A DNA stretch of 64,000 bases from Porpolomopsis calyptriformis (GCA_951640195.1 OX621173.1:351780-415779), one strand, 5' to 3'; positions 21,100 to 34,713 are shown, counted from the first letter of the stretch. A program made the numbers and translations. The notes: generated by a model from the letters alone, not told the origin.

Positions 21100-22522
21100 A
21101 TCTATGATGGTCTTGTTCTGAGGTGAGAGGCATTTGGATACTCTATGAAGAGAAGTATCTCTGTTACAATTTTTTATTTTTATTTTGTATTTTATTTATG
21201 AAATGTAGGTTTAGCATGTTTATTTTTGAAGTAATCAGTGTTTTTCGACTGAAGATGGAAATCAAAAAGAAAAACCATATTTGTACACCTGGGAAGGATT
21301 GCCTGATGCTGTCCATATCTGTTACTTCTTCTGGGATTGGGACTGTTTCTTTCCTTTTCCTTTGCTCCCTACATTCTTGCTATTCCCTTCCGAATGCATG
21401 TCTAATCATCCATCATCATCAATTGATTCAGCCAATCATTCAGGTAAACTCAAGTCATCAATTTGCTTTTCTTTGCCCTTTGGTTCAAGCTTGAGTGGGG
21501 TAAGAGGGCTCATTGATGGACTTTTGTGTATGTGAGAACATTTGTGTGAACCAATGGGAGAAGATGAGCTCGTGTGAGTGTCATCTTCATCTCGATTCCA
21601 CTTGAACTTGCTACGTTTTCCTAATAGAAATGTTAAGTTCTATCAAATAGGATAGTAGTCAAACAAAAACCTGTCACAGGAGTAGTCAGATTTGTTGTAT
21701 CAGAAGAGAGAAATGCAATGTCGAGGATATCAATTGGTAATCTTGTTATTGTGTCGCATTTACCTTGACAAACTGGTTGCACTGTAACTCTTCCAGTGAT
21801 GGTGACAAAGGATCCAGGGTATGGGACTCGAGTGTCCTTGAATCGATTGTTAGAGTTGGGGAAGCTGCAGATATGAGCTGCGAGTTGATTTTTTCCTGCA
21901 ACATACTGAATAATGTCAAGCTTAAATTGTCAATCGTGAACTTTCAGGCCACACTGTCAAGAGAACAGTATGTCAGATCAGTTGATACACAAGAAGGAAG
22001 TATTGGTACAGCGCCAGCAATCGTGATAGTAGATAGGGCAGGTAGAACTTTTTTTGGCATCAAATGCATCTAAAAATTGTATAAAGTGAAAAAGAGGTCA
22101 TCCTCATAATATTCATTGCATAATCAACATACAGAGATTGCGTCAATTTAGATATCATAGTCTTCGATCAATCTTCCTTCACCGATCGGAGTGTCCTGGT
22201 TGATAGTTGAAATCTTGCTAGTGACTAAATAAAAGGAGTCATCCTCAGGATCAACCTCGCCCAGTGGAACAAAGTAATGGAGAATGGCAGTGAGAGTTAA
22301 AATTTTATTGTCGTTATTGACTCCAATGAAAATTTCAGCATCAAATGTCAAAGTACGTGGTTTAGAAGTAATAATGTGTTGTAAGTCATTGCAAGGCATT
22401 ATACCAGAAATTATCACAGAGCCTGGCATGATCGTCTGAGCAAGGGAGAAATCAAACAGAGAGAAAAGCGGCACTTGACCCAAAAAAACAAAGAGAGTGT
22501 AAGATATAAGCGCAGTGGTCAA
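21100..22522 (-). pseudogene. OB-fold-like (RPA-like) transposon-associated protein, decayed
   Basis: Minus strand from an ATG at 22522. The first exon (to about 22148) reads VIISGIMPCNDLQHI, LTFDAEIFIGVNNDNKI and ILHYFVPLG, ending EDYDI. Further exons down to about 21730 contain RVPYPGSFVTITGRVTV and LPIDILDIAFL, in the style of a single-stranded-DNA-binding OB fold (basic strand, then GxFVxxTGxxT, then a hydrophobic strand). Large families of such proteins occur near Helitrons in mushroom genomes, which fits the Helitron debris 6 kb away. Stops and frame breaks appear in the 3' half. The OB-fold call is an inference from pattern only. Confidence 0.45.
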
Positions 22523-23118
22523 GACCCAGCCAAACTACACATATTTCTTTTTAGATTTTCTAGACTGAAATTTTTTTAGCGGTCAATAGCTGAAAGTTCC
22601 TTGGCATACTTTTTTGTTTTGTTTTTGGAATGATGGATCATTGATTTACATTTTACAATCAAAATTGAGATTTGAAGTTGGCCTTAAGGCAATGGAGGGG
22701 TGGCAGTACAGAACTAAAAGATGTTTATAGGATAGCGGGTGGAGAAAGTAAGATGTTTATAGGATAGCAAGTGGAGAAGGTAAATAGGATTATTATGGGG
22801 TATCTAACATCTGATGTAGGTGGTCTGACATAGGTGGACTATCACCCTGGGAAAATGATTGCTCAACATGATTTTATATTATTTAGACAACTACAAGCTG
22901 TACATACTAGTTCTGCAACAACATGAATAGAATTCTGACAGAGGCTATAAACCTGTCCTTCCAAGGTTTTCACCTTCTCAGGCTTCAACTAGATATACTT
23001 CATAACCTTTCCTGACCCCAATTGCACTTCTATTCAATATCATACAACCATCTGGTTTGCCTTCTACAGTTAATATTTCCAGATCAAGATATTTTTTTGT
23101 CCCCGCACTGAGCCCTGG
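22523..23118. other. AT-rich spacer with a 32-bp tandem duplication
   Basis: No gene. A 32-bp unit (AGATGTTTATAGGATAGC...) is present twice in tandem at 22719-22750 and 22751-22782, differing at three positions, all transitions. Confidence 0.5.
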
Positions 23119-24430
23119 CTAGCCTAGATTTGTTGATGTTGAAAGACTAGGTGAATTGAGCCATGCTTTGACGTTTTCTCGACCGCGATTAATATCTGAA
23201 GCCTGATCGGTTCGCGGTGGTCTTAGATCCTTCCTCGTCGACGACCTCCACAAAGCCATGACTACATCCATCATATCACTAACTTCTCTCTCTTCTGGGT
23301 TATCGGTGGGCTCAGCCATGCGCCTTCTTTTCTCGTGTCGTTCGTCGCGAGCTTGGGCCTGTTCACGAATCCGCTTTGGCTCGGCACGCATTGGTCTCTG
23401 ACTACCCAAATCATCATCGTCTGACTCGTCGTTGTCGTGATAATACTTTTTCGTGGATTCTCGAATAAATGCGATGAAATCAGGCTGACCCCATGCTTTC
23501 AAAGCAGCACAACCGTAGAAATAGTCGAGGATGAGAGCGGGCGGCCACTGGTTCATATCTCCTGGCTGGCGTGCATCTGAATTGTGAGGGGCAGACGAGC
23601 GAATGACGGGACTGTCATCTTTGAAGTGCTGAAACGTGAGGCGGCTAGCTGGGCTTTCTTCGGGCAACGTGTGGTAAGGGATGTCATTGACGGTCAAGGC
23701 GAAATTGGGTGTCTGTCAATTATTATGCAGTCAAAGCGCGGGCCCACAGGTTGGAATAACTGACCTGCAAAAAGGCTACGTCTGCTACACCAAACGACCG
23801 ATGAAGGGATGCTGCAAGTAGGAGGCCATTTCGAATGTCATTGATGCTGTCCAGCTGAAGACTGTTTTCTGCGTCCCCTCGATGATCGATAAGGTTGGAA
23901 ATGTACTGGATTGGGAGATGAGAGCTCAGTATTTCAAGGAAGGACATGACCAAGTTCGTACATCATCGCCCTTCGCATGAGGGATGATGTGACATGCATC
24001 ACATAACCTGGCAGGCTCTCCAGTCATTACGCAGGTTCCGTCGCGATCAATGAGTTTTTCTCTAAAGTTTTCTCGGGTGCTTGATAGATTTGACGCATTC
24101 GATGTTCTATCGGTGATACCATCCACGTCCAGAAAGAGGGGTGCATCTACAACAGAAACGTTAGATGACATCTCCCTAGGAAATGGAAATCAACTTGCGG
24201 TCTGAGATAAAATAATAGGAGCCCGCTTGTATGTTGGGGGCGTAATCGTCAACCTCTTCACCTCTGACTGACGTGGAGATGTACCCTTTCCGACCGTATA
24301 TGGTATATCCAAGAAAACGAAGCCATTTGAGATTCACAGAGAAGATTTGGCACTTGTCAACAGGGATGGATAGTGCATGTATCGGGTTCTCGCCAGCTGA
24401 CATCCAGAGGTCAACATATGTGGACGTCAT
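23119..24430 (-). CDS. HNH-nuclease-domain protein
   Basis: Four exons: complement(join(23119..23712, 23765..23905, 23962..24146, 24199..24430)), 383 residues. The centre carries an HNH-type block: FREKLIDRDGTCVMTG, then CDACHIIPHAKGDD, then NGLLLAASLHRSF, the layout of the fungal HNH_2 family, where the two Cys and the His bind metal and cut DNA in related enzymes. The C-terminus is rich in charged residues (DDDDLG, RHEKRRRM), possibly nuclear. Start chosen at MTSTYVDLW (24430); an upstream in-frame Met exists at 24454. Intron 1 only keeps the frame if the donor is GC (C|GCAAGT), so it appears to be a GC-AG intron. It lies 204 bp downstream of the WC-1 stop, same strand. Family members are numerous in mushrooms; cellular role unknown. 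Confidence 0.75.
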
Positions 24431-24633
24431 GATGATCGCTAAGCTAACAGCCAAACAAAGTCATTATAAGCTACCGTTTTCGCTGATGAAAGTGTTGCAA
24501 TGTGTATTACAATATTATTTACTGAACCCTATGGAAAACGAATACATGTGTGTGGTGTGATTTACAGTCAAGCAAAAGGCCAAGAAATTAATCATGCAAG
24601 AGAGGTGAATACGCAGAGCCCATGAGTGGGTGA

Positions 24634-27067
24634 TCAAGTGGGGCCAACACCACGAGAATTCCAGGATCTTTTTAGGGATGATGACATTCGAGGGGGGAAT
24701 AACACATGTTGGTTGTCCAGATGAACATGGCGCATGAATAACGGATGGTGTCGCTGCTGGTCGAGAACGGTTGAGGTCGAGGTTGATGCCGATATCATGG
24801 GGCTATGCGAAACCGCTCCAAGCTGTTTCTTCTCCAAAGCTTCAATTTCGTCGGTGAGACGTTGGTTTTCAAATCTGAGCCTCTCGAGCTCATATTGCCA
24901 ACTGGAACCACGGCTCGTCTCCAATTCTTCAAACACGTTCGCCGATAGGGAATGCGCGAAATGCAAAGGGGGAGGAGAAGCTGGCAAATCTGCGAGCCTA
25001 ATCTGGCAGACGATTTGACAAGGCGATAAAACAGATGGTGGGCGGTCGAAAGAGGGATACAAGATCACATTGCCGCCAGCGTGACCTCCTTTTTTGGTTC
25101 GCAAAGACAAGAGCGGGCTGGTCTGACAACTGCCATGTTCAGATGCCCGTATTAATTCCATTCGGAGTGCCTGGCCCGAATCGTTGTTGCTCACGAGAAA
25201 ACCAAGGGTCTTACCAATAATATCCTCTACTTCCCACCCGAGAACGTCCGAAATTCCAATACCCACGACCAGGAATGTCCCATCTGGACTAAGCATCCCC
25301 CAGAATTCTCTGTCTAATCTCCGCGACACTCGACCTCCAGCACCGACCATCGTTGATACCGAGGGAGTAAGACCACCGGCTCGCGCAATAGATTCCCATT
25401 TCAGATGGGGCATCCCTCTGGATCTCCCGCTAAGGATAATTGCCTTTCTGCCTTTACCCGGTTCAACATGTAACCGGCCTCGCGATTCCACCCAGACATA
25501 TCGACCGGCCTTCGTCCGTGCTCTGAATAACATGTCCACCGTCTTCGGGAGTGTGGGTTGTTGCGAATGAAGATCCTGGACCTGTCCAGGAGTAATCGAG
25601 GACTCCTTTAACTCGCGCATAAGGGGAACAACGTCGGCTTTGTGGCAAAACTCCTCGATTGACTTGCCGACCAGTTCTTCAGGCTCATACCCAAGAACAT
25701 GGCGCACAGCGGGGGCGACGTACAAGAAAAACCCTTTCAGGGAAACAACGTGAATGAAATCCGGTAAGCTTTCGAGAAGAATCAAATTGAGGATCTGATT
25801 CGTCTCTGGTACTTCAATCTTATCGGATGATGTTGAGGAGATCGTTGTGGAAGACGTTATCGGAAGCGATTGGATAAAGCGAGGCTGTGTTAAAAGGGAA
25901 CGCAGGACATCCGACATCGGGGCCACACGTAATGGCTGGGATTTGCGATCCCGTGTCGGGGTGCCTATAGCCAAGGGGATGCTGGAAGTACAGCAGTAGT
26001 CGACCATAAAACTGCCGTCTCGAAGCTTTTCCATAATCGCGTTCGGTTGCTCCATCAGGTCAACTTGAAAGCCGACATGGTAAACGACTTCATCAGCCTC
26101 ATGGGGTTCATTTGATACCCCACCCGTGATGGGGATGACGGTCACAAGATTGATGAACGGTTTGCCACTTTTTTTGTAGTTGATAATGGTAGTTTGGCAT
26201 TCTTGGTTGTCCATTAGATTCTTTTTGAGGTGAGCGACCGCGTCCGCGATGTGTGATCGAGGACTGTGTTTGTCCGTCAACCCGCCTGGTGATTGTAGAA
26301 AGCGGCAGTTTCTCCCCAAAATTTCATGGCATTGATACCCCGTGAGTTGAGAAAATGCCGGGGAATAATATACGATCGGACTGTCGTGACGACGGACGTC
26401 CACCACAACGAATGAGCAAGTCAGATCCACTGGACCGAGAACTATCCTAGGATGCGGTCGGTTGGCTACCCGAGCCAGGATAGGGAGGACATCAAAACCT
26501 GAAGTGGAGTAGACAGGCAACACAAATGAGGGGTGGGGGGCTGAGGGGGCAACTGCAAGATTATTTGCGGATAACGATACCTCCGAAGGGGGGCTAAACG
26601 TACCCGAGCTAGGCACAGGGAAGGGGAATGGGGGAGAATGGTTTGCCGGAGAGGCGGGAATAAAACCGCTCATGCCGGTGGGTGGAATAGTGGTACCCAG
26701 GCCGTAAAAGGAGGGTTGCAAATGAAGTTGTGAGTCAAGCACGACGTTAGCCTTCGACGGAGACTCGAATAGGCTAGAAATAAAAAGGCTTAGAACGCGT
26801 TAATGGAGATATTTGGAAAACATACGAAGGCTGAAAATGTTTGGGAGTAAAACCGCTGTTACTGAACCACGGCGAAGGTACGGAGCTAGGAAGAACTTCA
26901 CCCAGGGCGAGAGTGGGAGGGCCATTGTACATGAAGTTGGGGAGATGGAAAGGGGAAAAGATAGAATCCGTGGTGGAGATCGGTACTGGTGGAACATCGT
27001 TACCGCGTTGAAGATACGATTGTGAGTGCTCATCCTGAGAATGCTGAAGATACTTTTCGAAAGGCAT
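24634..27067 (-). CDS. wc-1: White collar 1-like blue-light photoreceptor (LOV/PAS)
   Basis: Two exons, complement(join(24634..26773, 26826..27067)), 793 residues. A LOV domain around residues 190-300 has the flavin-binding signature GRNCRFLQ, whose Cys forms the light-driven adduct with FAD. Two further PAS domains follow: about 420-490 (LPDFIHVVSLKGFFLYV, HVLGYEPEELVGKS) and about 570-630 (GMLSPDGTFLVVG, VLGWEVEDIIGKT). A short coiled coil (ELERLRFENQRLTDEIEAL) is near 710-740. There is no GATA zinc finger, as is usual for basidiomycete WC-1, which depends on its partner WC-2 for DNA binding. The protein sits in the nucleus and controls light responses, including fruiting. The 52-nt intron joins codons without shift. 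Neighbour of the MAP kinase, same strand, about 400 bp apart. Confidence 0.93.
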
Positions 27068-27472
27068 GGATGAAGCGCTGAAGCGCCGAGTTCAGCCAGC
27101 AGTCAGTCTCAAGATGAGGTTAGGTTATGTACGAATCTGCGCCGGGGGCCAGAGAATGAGGGGGAGGCGAAGGCGACAGACAGTTAAGGTAGCATACAAG
27201 GTTCGAGCCAAGACCATAAACTCAAGGAGACCTTTCGCTGATACGAACAGAAGCCAAGGACGAAGACGCCGTTCTGTAAGTGGTAATCATCATTCAACTC
27301 AAAGCCAGCATCCTCTCGGACACATCATCGATCTTCGAATACGTCCTTAACGAACTCTGGACGACCATCGGGATACATAATCAGTATGAGCTCACAAGAA
27401 AGGAATCTAACAATATTGCAGGGATGGGGATTATGATTACATCTAAATATACCGCACCGCTCGAAATTAATG

Positions 27473-29279
<1,807 letters not shown>

Positions 29280-29551
29280 GCTGGCCGTTCTTGATGGCCA
29301 AGGGGGAATATTAAAATTATGTAATTTTATCGACCACAATCGGCACAAATATCGACCAAATACAACCAAAGCAAGCATATTCAATCCTTGACACAGCACG
29401 CGCTGACTCAGTCGCCTCCAAAGCCAGGTCTCAATTGGCTTGCCAAGTATTCATTGCCGCTGTTGTGTTTCTGTGTAATCTTGTACCCCCGGTTGCCGAG
29501 GCAACTCAGCCCGTTTGAACTACTCATATTTATCGAGTATACCACCTCATA
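29280..29551. promoter_or_regulatory. Bidirectional promoter region between MAP kinase and CCCH gene
   Basis: The 272 bp between the two divergent start codons must contain both promoters. An AT-rich run (CATATTTATCG) lies about 25-30 bp before the CCCH start. No specific binding site can be named with confidence. Confidence 0.5.
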
Positions 29552-31972
29552 ATGCCCAACGCGAACGGGAACGACGGCGGACATATTCAGGACGCTGAAA
29601 AAGATAAAGAAAAGGATTTTGAGAGGGATAGAGAAAAGAGCATCAAGAACAAGCAGTCTTCCAAAGGTACCGGACAAACTATCATCTCATGCATCCGTCC
29701 AGACCCTCACCAACTTTCATTCCCCACAGCAAAGGATCTCTCGCATGTGCCTTGCAAATTTTTCAAAGTAGGCGGATGTACAGCCGGTTCTTCCTGTCCA
29801 TTCTCTCATAACTTGCAAGAGCCTGGTGCCCAGAGAGAGGCCTGCGCTTGGTATGTCAAGGGTAATTGCAAATTCGGGCACAAGTGTGCGCTTGCACACA
29901 TCTTGCCTGGTCAGAGTATGGCTATGGATAGAAAGAACAAAAAAGCAGCTCAGGTTGCTGCAAATGCTGGGGCCAGTGGGAAGGACGGCGGGAAAGGTGG
30001 GAGGGGCCATAAGAGGGATATGAACCTACATGCTGGGACGGCGGGTAGCCCATCCGCTCCGAACAACCAGATGCGGAACCCTCTCTTACCAGGATCGACA
30101 GCTCCTACTCGTGTGTTACCCTCTTCGTCCCGACCTCCTCTTTCCATGCCAATCTCCCCATCGGCGCCTGCTCCCCCTCTCAAAGACACGGACTTTGCTT
30201 CTTTCGGTCTACCGGACGAAAGTACTCAACTGTCGGTCGCCCCCGCTCACGGCAAGGCCTCTCAGCCTGAACCCTTGGTGACAAGCCTAGAGACTCCGGA
30301 CACAGAAAAGGTCATTACAACTCATGACATTCAAGTTGATCCGACATCACCCCCGTTACCTTTGAGTGCCCCGTCAGTTCCCCGCAGACTCGGGATGAGT
30401 CAACAACTTTCTCCTGACTTCGGGCCAATTGGTTCTCCTCCACGCTCGGTTGGTTCCATCGGCCAATCAGTTCACATTAATGGATTGTCGCCCAGTACAC
30501 CCCCTTCTCAGAAAACCGGCTTCCTCTCTTCTTCCCCATTTTCCGGCCGGGGAACCCACTCCGTCTTTCTCAACGACCCCTCATCAAACTTCAAAGCTCA
30601 TACGGGGATCGCATCGTCACTTGGGACTAACAGAACACGGAATACTGACTTTGTTGCGGTCCCTTCACAAGTGACAAACCGCGTAGCCTTGGGTTCAAAA
30701 TTTTTTGGCGAGGACATCGCCGTTGACAACGGAGATATGCAGGATTTTCTGCCAAGCTCGCTAACGGACTTGCTTACTCCCGAAGAAAGATCAAGAAGAA
30801 TGTCCCGCTCCAACTCTGGACAACCTATGACAACCGTTAAGCGGGATTCATCTACTCACCGGTCCAATATCGATGGGCTTCACCATCGGTACTCACGATC
30901 TGTTCCGGCTTCTTCACTCCTTGGTGATCTCAGGTCGATCTGGTCCGACAACACCACCGACCCCAGCGCCGCTACAGGTGGCTTACCTTTTGCCATTTCA
31001 GGAGGAGGTCTAGGAGTTGGAACCCCAAACTCTTACAAGTCGGGCTCCGGTTTCGGCAATCAGCCATTTAATGAAGACGTGACCTCTCCTCCGTTGCTCT
31101 CCCCCTCCAATGCTTCCGCCGCCTTTTTACCTGGTTTGCATCATCACTATCTCAACTCGAAGCTGGGTTCACAGCGCCCTACGGCGATGAATCCGCGGAG
31201 TGCCGGAACCACTGGCCCTTCTTCATCTAACTCAGGGGGGGGAACTCCAAGTGCCCTTTCGGCTAATCCTCTCATACCAACCGGATCGACTTGCGTGGGT
31301 GTATCGACATCTCAGATAAATACATTTGGAACTCGTCCCCGCTTTGAAAATGCTACACCAGATTCGTTTTCAAATTCCATTTCCAATCGTCAAGTTCCTG
31401 GGCGTCCTATTCCGGGAGGCAATGCTGAATTCGGAGGCGGTGCTAGTGAGAGAGAGAATGCCCTGTCACCTTCCACCAGAGCCTTGCAATCTCATGCACC
31501 CGGCCAGAGTCTTCCACAAGGACTGGCGGCTGGCTATTCTAGGATTCACGCCTTGCCTCCACCACCAATGATCTCCTCATCGTCTGGATCCAGCGCTTTC
31601 AGTCCCGGTCAAGCTTCGTTGTTCTCTACCACGGGAAAGGATGGGAACGAGTGGCCTGGCAACATTGGCACTGGTGAATATCCATCTGGCATGCAAGTGG
31701 CAGGGACACCAACCCTCAACACGGGGCTCGATTCCATGTTTGCTCGATTATCCTACCCTGTGATCACAACCCGCGCCTCATCCAGCCCATCCTCCAACCC
31801 CTCGGCTCCCCCCATTGTGTCAGGCCATGCTCAGGCGTCCTCGACGGTTGGGCCGTTAAGTATAGTGCGCAATATCAGCGCCCGAAGCTGGCCAAATCAA
31901 GGCGCATTCAGTCCACTCGGCGGACCGACAGTACCAGAAGATGACGATGAATTATTCAGGATGGATGGATGA
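29552..31972 (+). CDS. Tandem CCCH zinc-finger protein
   Basis: Open for 806 codons. Two CCCH fingers stand near the N-terminus: CKFFKVGGCTAGSSCPFSH and CAWYVKGNCKFGHKCALAH, both C-X7-C-X5-C-X3-H, spaced by 14 residues. The remaining 650 residues are low-complexity, rich in Ser, Pro, Gly and Asn, typical of RNA-binding regulators of this type (related in layout to yeast Lee1 and fission yeast Cps3). A likely role is mRNA binding in the cytoplasm. A 63-nt in-frame segment (29663-29725, GTACCG...CCACAG) has good intron ends and probably is spliced out, which would remove 21 residues just before the first finger. Divergent from the MAP kinase. The gene ends 260 bp before the Tc1 transposon. Confidence 0.85.
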   Translation: MPNANGNDGGHIQDAEKDKEKDFERDREKSIKNKQSSKGTGQTIISCIRPDPHQLSFPTAKDLSHVPCKFFKVGGCTAGSSCPFSHNLQEPGAQREACAWYVKGNCKFGHKCALAHILPGQSMAMDRKNKKAAQVAANAGASGKDGGKGGRGHKRDMNLHAGTAGSPSAPNNQMRNPLLPGSTAPTRVLPSSSRPPLSMPISPSAPAPPLKDTDFASFGLPDESTQLSVAPAHGKASQPEPLVTSLETPDTEKVITTHDIQVDPTSPPLPLSAPSVPRRLGMSQQLSPDFGPIGSPPRSVGSIGQSVHINGLSPSTPPSQKTGFLSSSPFSGRGTHSVFLNDPSSNFKAHTGIASSLGTNRTRNTDFVAVPSQVTNRVALGSKFFGEDIAVDNGDMQDFLPSSLTDLLTPEERSRRMSRSNSGQPMTTVKRDSSTHRSNIDGLHHRYSRSVPASSLLGDLRSIWSDNTTDPSAATGGLPFAISGGGLGVGTPNSYKSGSGFGNQPFNEDVTSPPLLSPSNASAAFLPGLHHHYLNSKLGSQRPTAMNPRSAGTTGPSSSNSGGGTPSALSANPLIPTGSTCVGVSTSQINTFGTRPRFENATPDSFSNSISNRQVPGRPIPGGNAEFGGGASERENALSPSTRALQSHAPGQSLPQGLAAGYSRIHALPPPPMISSSSGSSAFSPGQASLFSTTGKDGNEWPGNIGTGEYPSGMQVAGTPTLNTGLDSMFARLSYPVITTRASSSPSSNPSAPPIVSGHAQASSTVGPLSIVRNISARSWPNQGAFSPLGGPTVPEDDDELFRMDG

Positions 31973-32145
31973 AAGTAATATATCATTTTGTGTTTTGAAC
32001 GTGACACACTTGGTGAACCGTTGGACTTCCACATTCCTTTTTTTGGTTACGTTCATCCACGCTATCCATACTACACGATCTGGTATGAACGAGTCTGTGC
32101 ATAAAATAGTCATTTTTGCAGATGTATCCATATTATTATAATCAA

Positions 32146-32209
32146 TCAGACAAAACTTTTGGTGCCCATCTGTACAGATGTACAGATGGGTGCCAAAAGT
32201 TTTGCCTGA
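32146..32209. repeat. Near-perfect 30-bp inverted repeat (miniature Tc1-like hairpin)
   Basis: Arms of 30 bp with three mismatches and a 4-nt spacer (AGAT). The arm word CAAAACTTTTGG resembles Tc1/mariner terminal repeats. It sits 23 bp before the large transposon and 174 bp after the CCCH stop. It may be a minimal non-autonomous element or the joined ends of a deleted one. Confidence 0.6.
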
Positions 32210-32232
32210 TCACATCATACCTAGATGCATTA

Positions 32233-32412
32233 TTGTCTATTTCACGCAAGTTGGCGGAGCCCAAAAAATTGATCAAAAAAGGAAGTAAATCTCGGTCAAC
32301 GCATATCTCAGTCAATTCTCAACACAATCGCACAAAAAGGACAGTGTCGGAATCGCCGAGAGCCTCGGTATCGATATATAGGGCACCGACGCTGATACAT
32401 TGTGATTTCAAA
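32233..32412 (+). repeat. Left terminal inverted repeat of the Tc1 transposon
   Basis: About 180 bp, matched by the reverse complement of 35967-36146. It contains the word CTCAGTCAATTCTCAACA, shared with the detached ends at 13118-13478 and 20664-21031. Confidence 0.9.
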
Positions 32413-32456
32413 ATTTAGTTTTTCGGAGGCTCAGCACTTTTAGAAAATCATCTGAT

Positions 32457-34576
32457 ATGTACATAATTTTACACGTAACACTTATCTTTGCCTTTCGCCC
32501 CACCACCGGCACCAGTGTACATGAGTTCAAGAGCAAGACTGAAGAGAAATACCACCAAAAAGTGATGAAGGCCAAGGCCAATTGCTCCCAGGCTAATATC
32601 AACAACGGTATCTTTATTTTTCACGTATTATACATTTGCTAACTATATCTTTTCAGATAGTGATGCAATACCCACTCACGCATCCAAGCCTGCAGTTTGC
32701 GCCCACTGTAGATGCCAAAAAGTGAGATGCGACTTTGATTTGAAGGTTGGCGCATGTCGTGCTTGTATCTCAAGCGGCTGTTCAATGGAATGTGTACCGG
32801 TACAATCTTCAATCCAACCACACACCTCAAGCCGTAGTCACAATGTCCCTCCCGATAGGCAGAAAGATGCTAGGAAGCCTGTGTCAAGCCGTAGTCAAAG
32901 TTCGACACGCAATAAGGTATGTCCTTCACTATCTATTAATCCCTGTTTAACTGATTCCGTGCTAGATGACTTTATCAGGCATTGATGAGGATGACACTGA
33001 ATACATAGATATTGATGCACCATCTCAACCACTGGACAAGAAAGCACGAAGTGTTATTCGTGCATTTGAACACAATGCAGCATCTAATATAGATTCAGCT
33101 TCGTGCGATATTAGTATGGAGTCGGAGGAAGCAGATGAAGACGAGGAGGAAAATGAGCTATACCTTGAGGAAGACAGTGCTGCTGCTTTTCCAGGGGCAT
33201 TGGATTGGGAAGAAATTCCCAACCTGCTACCAGCAACAAACCAGGGATTGAAGAAGAAGCAGCCATCCGTTAATCTCTCAGACAATGATAGCGATGACCC
33301 TACAATATGTCGTGAGTAGACTTCATTGACTAGGAGATACGAAACAATTACTGATTTTATTTTAGCATTCTTGATTCCCACAGTAATACAGAAGTCGGAT
33401 GGTACCAATGTGCCATTCACAGTTCAGTCGTATACTTCCTTCAATGATCTTCGCAAGCTTATTGGTGAAAAACTCAACCAATACCCTGGACTTCTCCAGT
33501 TGCGATATCATCTTGAAAGTGATAAGCCGAAAGCTGGCGCGACAGCTATCCACTCTGACAAGGAGTTAACACTTTTCAAAGATCGTATGCGCCAACTAAT
33601 TGTCCCTCAAAGGCTTCCTAGTGGGAAGATCTCATCACACACTCTCAAACCTGTTAGGGTGGTTTTTGAAGACGGAGCTGATGAGAAGGCAGCAAAAGAA
33701 GTACCAGCTAGTAAAGCAGGCAAAAAGGTGAGTTTTGAATGCATACTATATTTCATTCTAAACTAAATAGTTATGTGTAGCCTGAATCCTCCCACTCAAC
33801 TACCACCTCAACTGATACTGGCGATCCTTTCACTGGAGAATGCGAGAAGATCATCAAGCAACTGCAAGAATGATGGAAATGCGACATCCACACAAAGGAT
33901 AGGCTAGTATATTGCTGGAAGAATGAACGCGGCATGTGCTATGAACTCAACTACAGCAATTTAGGATACTGGGCTATCGATATCGTATGTTCCCTTCAAC
34001 ATTTTATGATAAATATCACTCAATGAATTTTATTAGATGTCTGGTAATTCAACAATCAATACGAAGCCTGTAAAACTACTCCTCAACATTGCAATGCCGT
34101 GTGGCCGATTAGCACCTAGCACCATGCCCCAGCCTGGATTCAGTGCACAGGATGGATTCCCGCCTATGCCTTCTGGTGGATATGGCTATCCAAATCCATA
34201 TATGATGTCTCAAATGCTCCCAGGATTCTACCTGCCGCCATTCTTTCCTCCGCCTATGCTGGCACCTGTGCCAGCACCTCAAGTTGGACCATCTTCACCC
34301 GCTGAATACCCCAACATTACCCGCTGGCTTCGCTGGCTCGATACCCATGAACAACGAAATAAGGATGGCATCGTTTTCAAGCCATACGGCCCCATCTTGC
34401 GTGAGAACGGATTCATTCAGATCACACAACTGACAACAGAATTTATGACCTTGCAGGAGTTGCAGGTTTTACTAGGAGCTCAGGTAGGCACCGTAATTCT
34501 TATCTTACAGTACGCAAAGGAGGACATGGAGGCAATAAGGTCAGGGAAATGGGCTTTCCCCCAGAAATTGAGATAG
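32457..34576 (+). CDS. Transposon accessory protein: zinc cluster, beta-grasp-like and SAM-like regions
   Basis: Six exons: join(32457..32607, 32657..32916, 32966..33311, 33366..33727, 33781..33984, 34037..34576). The start is uncertain (32457 or the in-frame ATG at 32564). Exon 2 has a fungal Zn(II)2Cys6-like cluster: C-X2-C-X6-C-X8-C-X2-C-X8-C (CAHCRCQKVRC then GACRACISSGCSMEC). Exon 3 is acidic (EADEDEEENELYLEED). Exon 4 holds a beta-grasp/PB1-like region (VPFTVQSYTSFNDLRKLIGE). Exon 5 contains WKCDIH; a Pro/Met-rich linker and a helical SAM-like C-terminus (ITRWLRWLDTHEQ, LQVLLGAQVGTVILILQYAKED) follow. One stop, TGA at about 33872 just before WKCDIH, fits a CGA-to-TGA change; otherwise the frame is whole. 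DNA binding by the cluster is likely; the function for the transposon is unknown. Confidence 0.65.
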
Positions 34577-34713
34577 ATTTTTCAATATATTTACATGCAG
34601 GTTATTAGTGGCCTTAGCATGTCTTTTCATATCGTGTAAAGCGCCAACGACTGGTATATTGAGCTACAAGAAATAAAAATAATGATTCAAACATACAATG
34701 AACGTACAATCGA

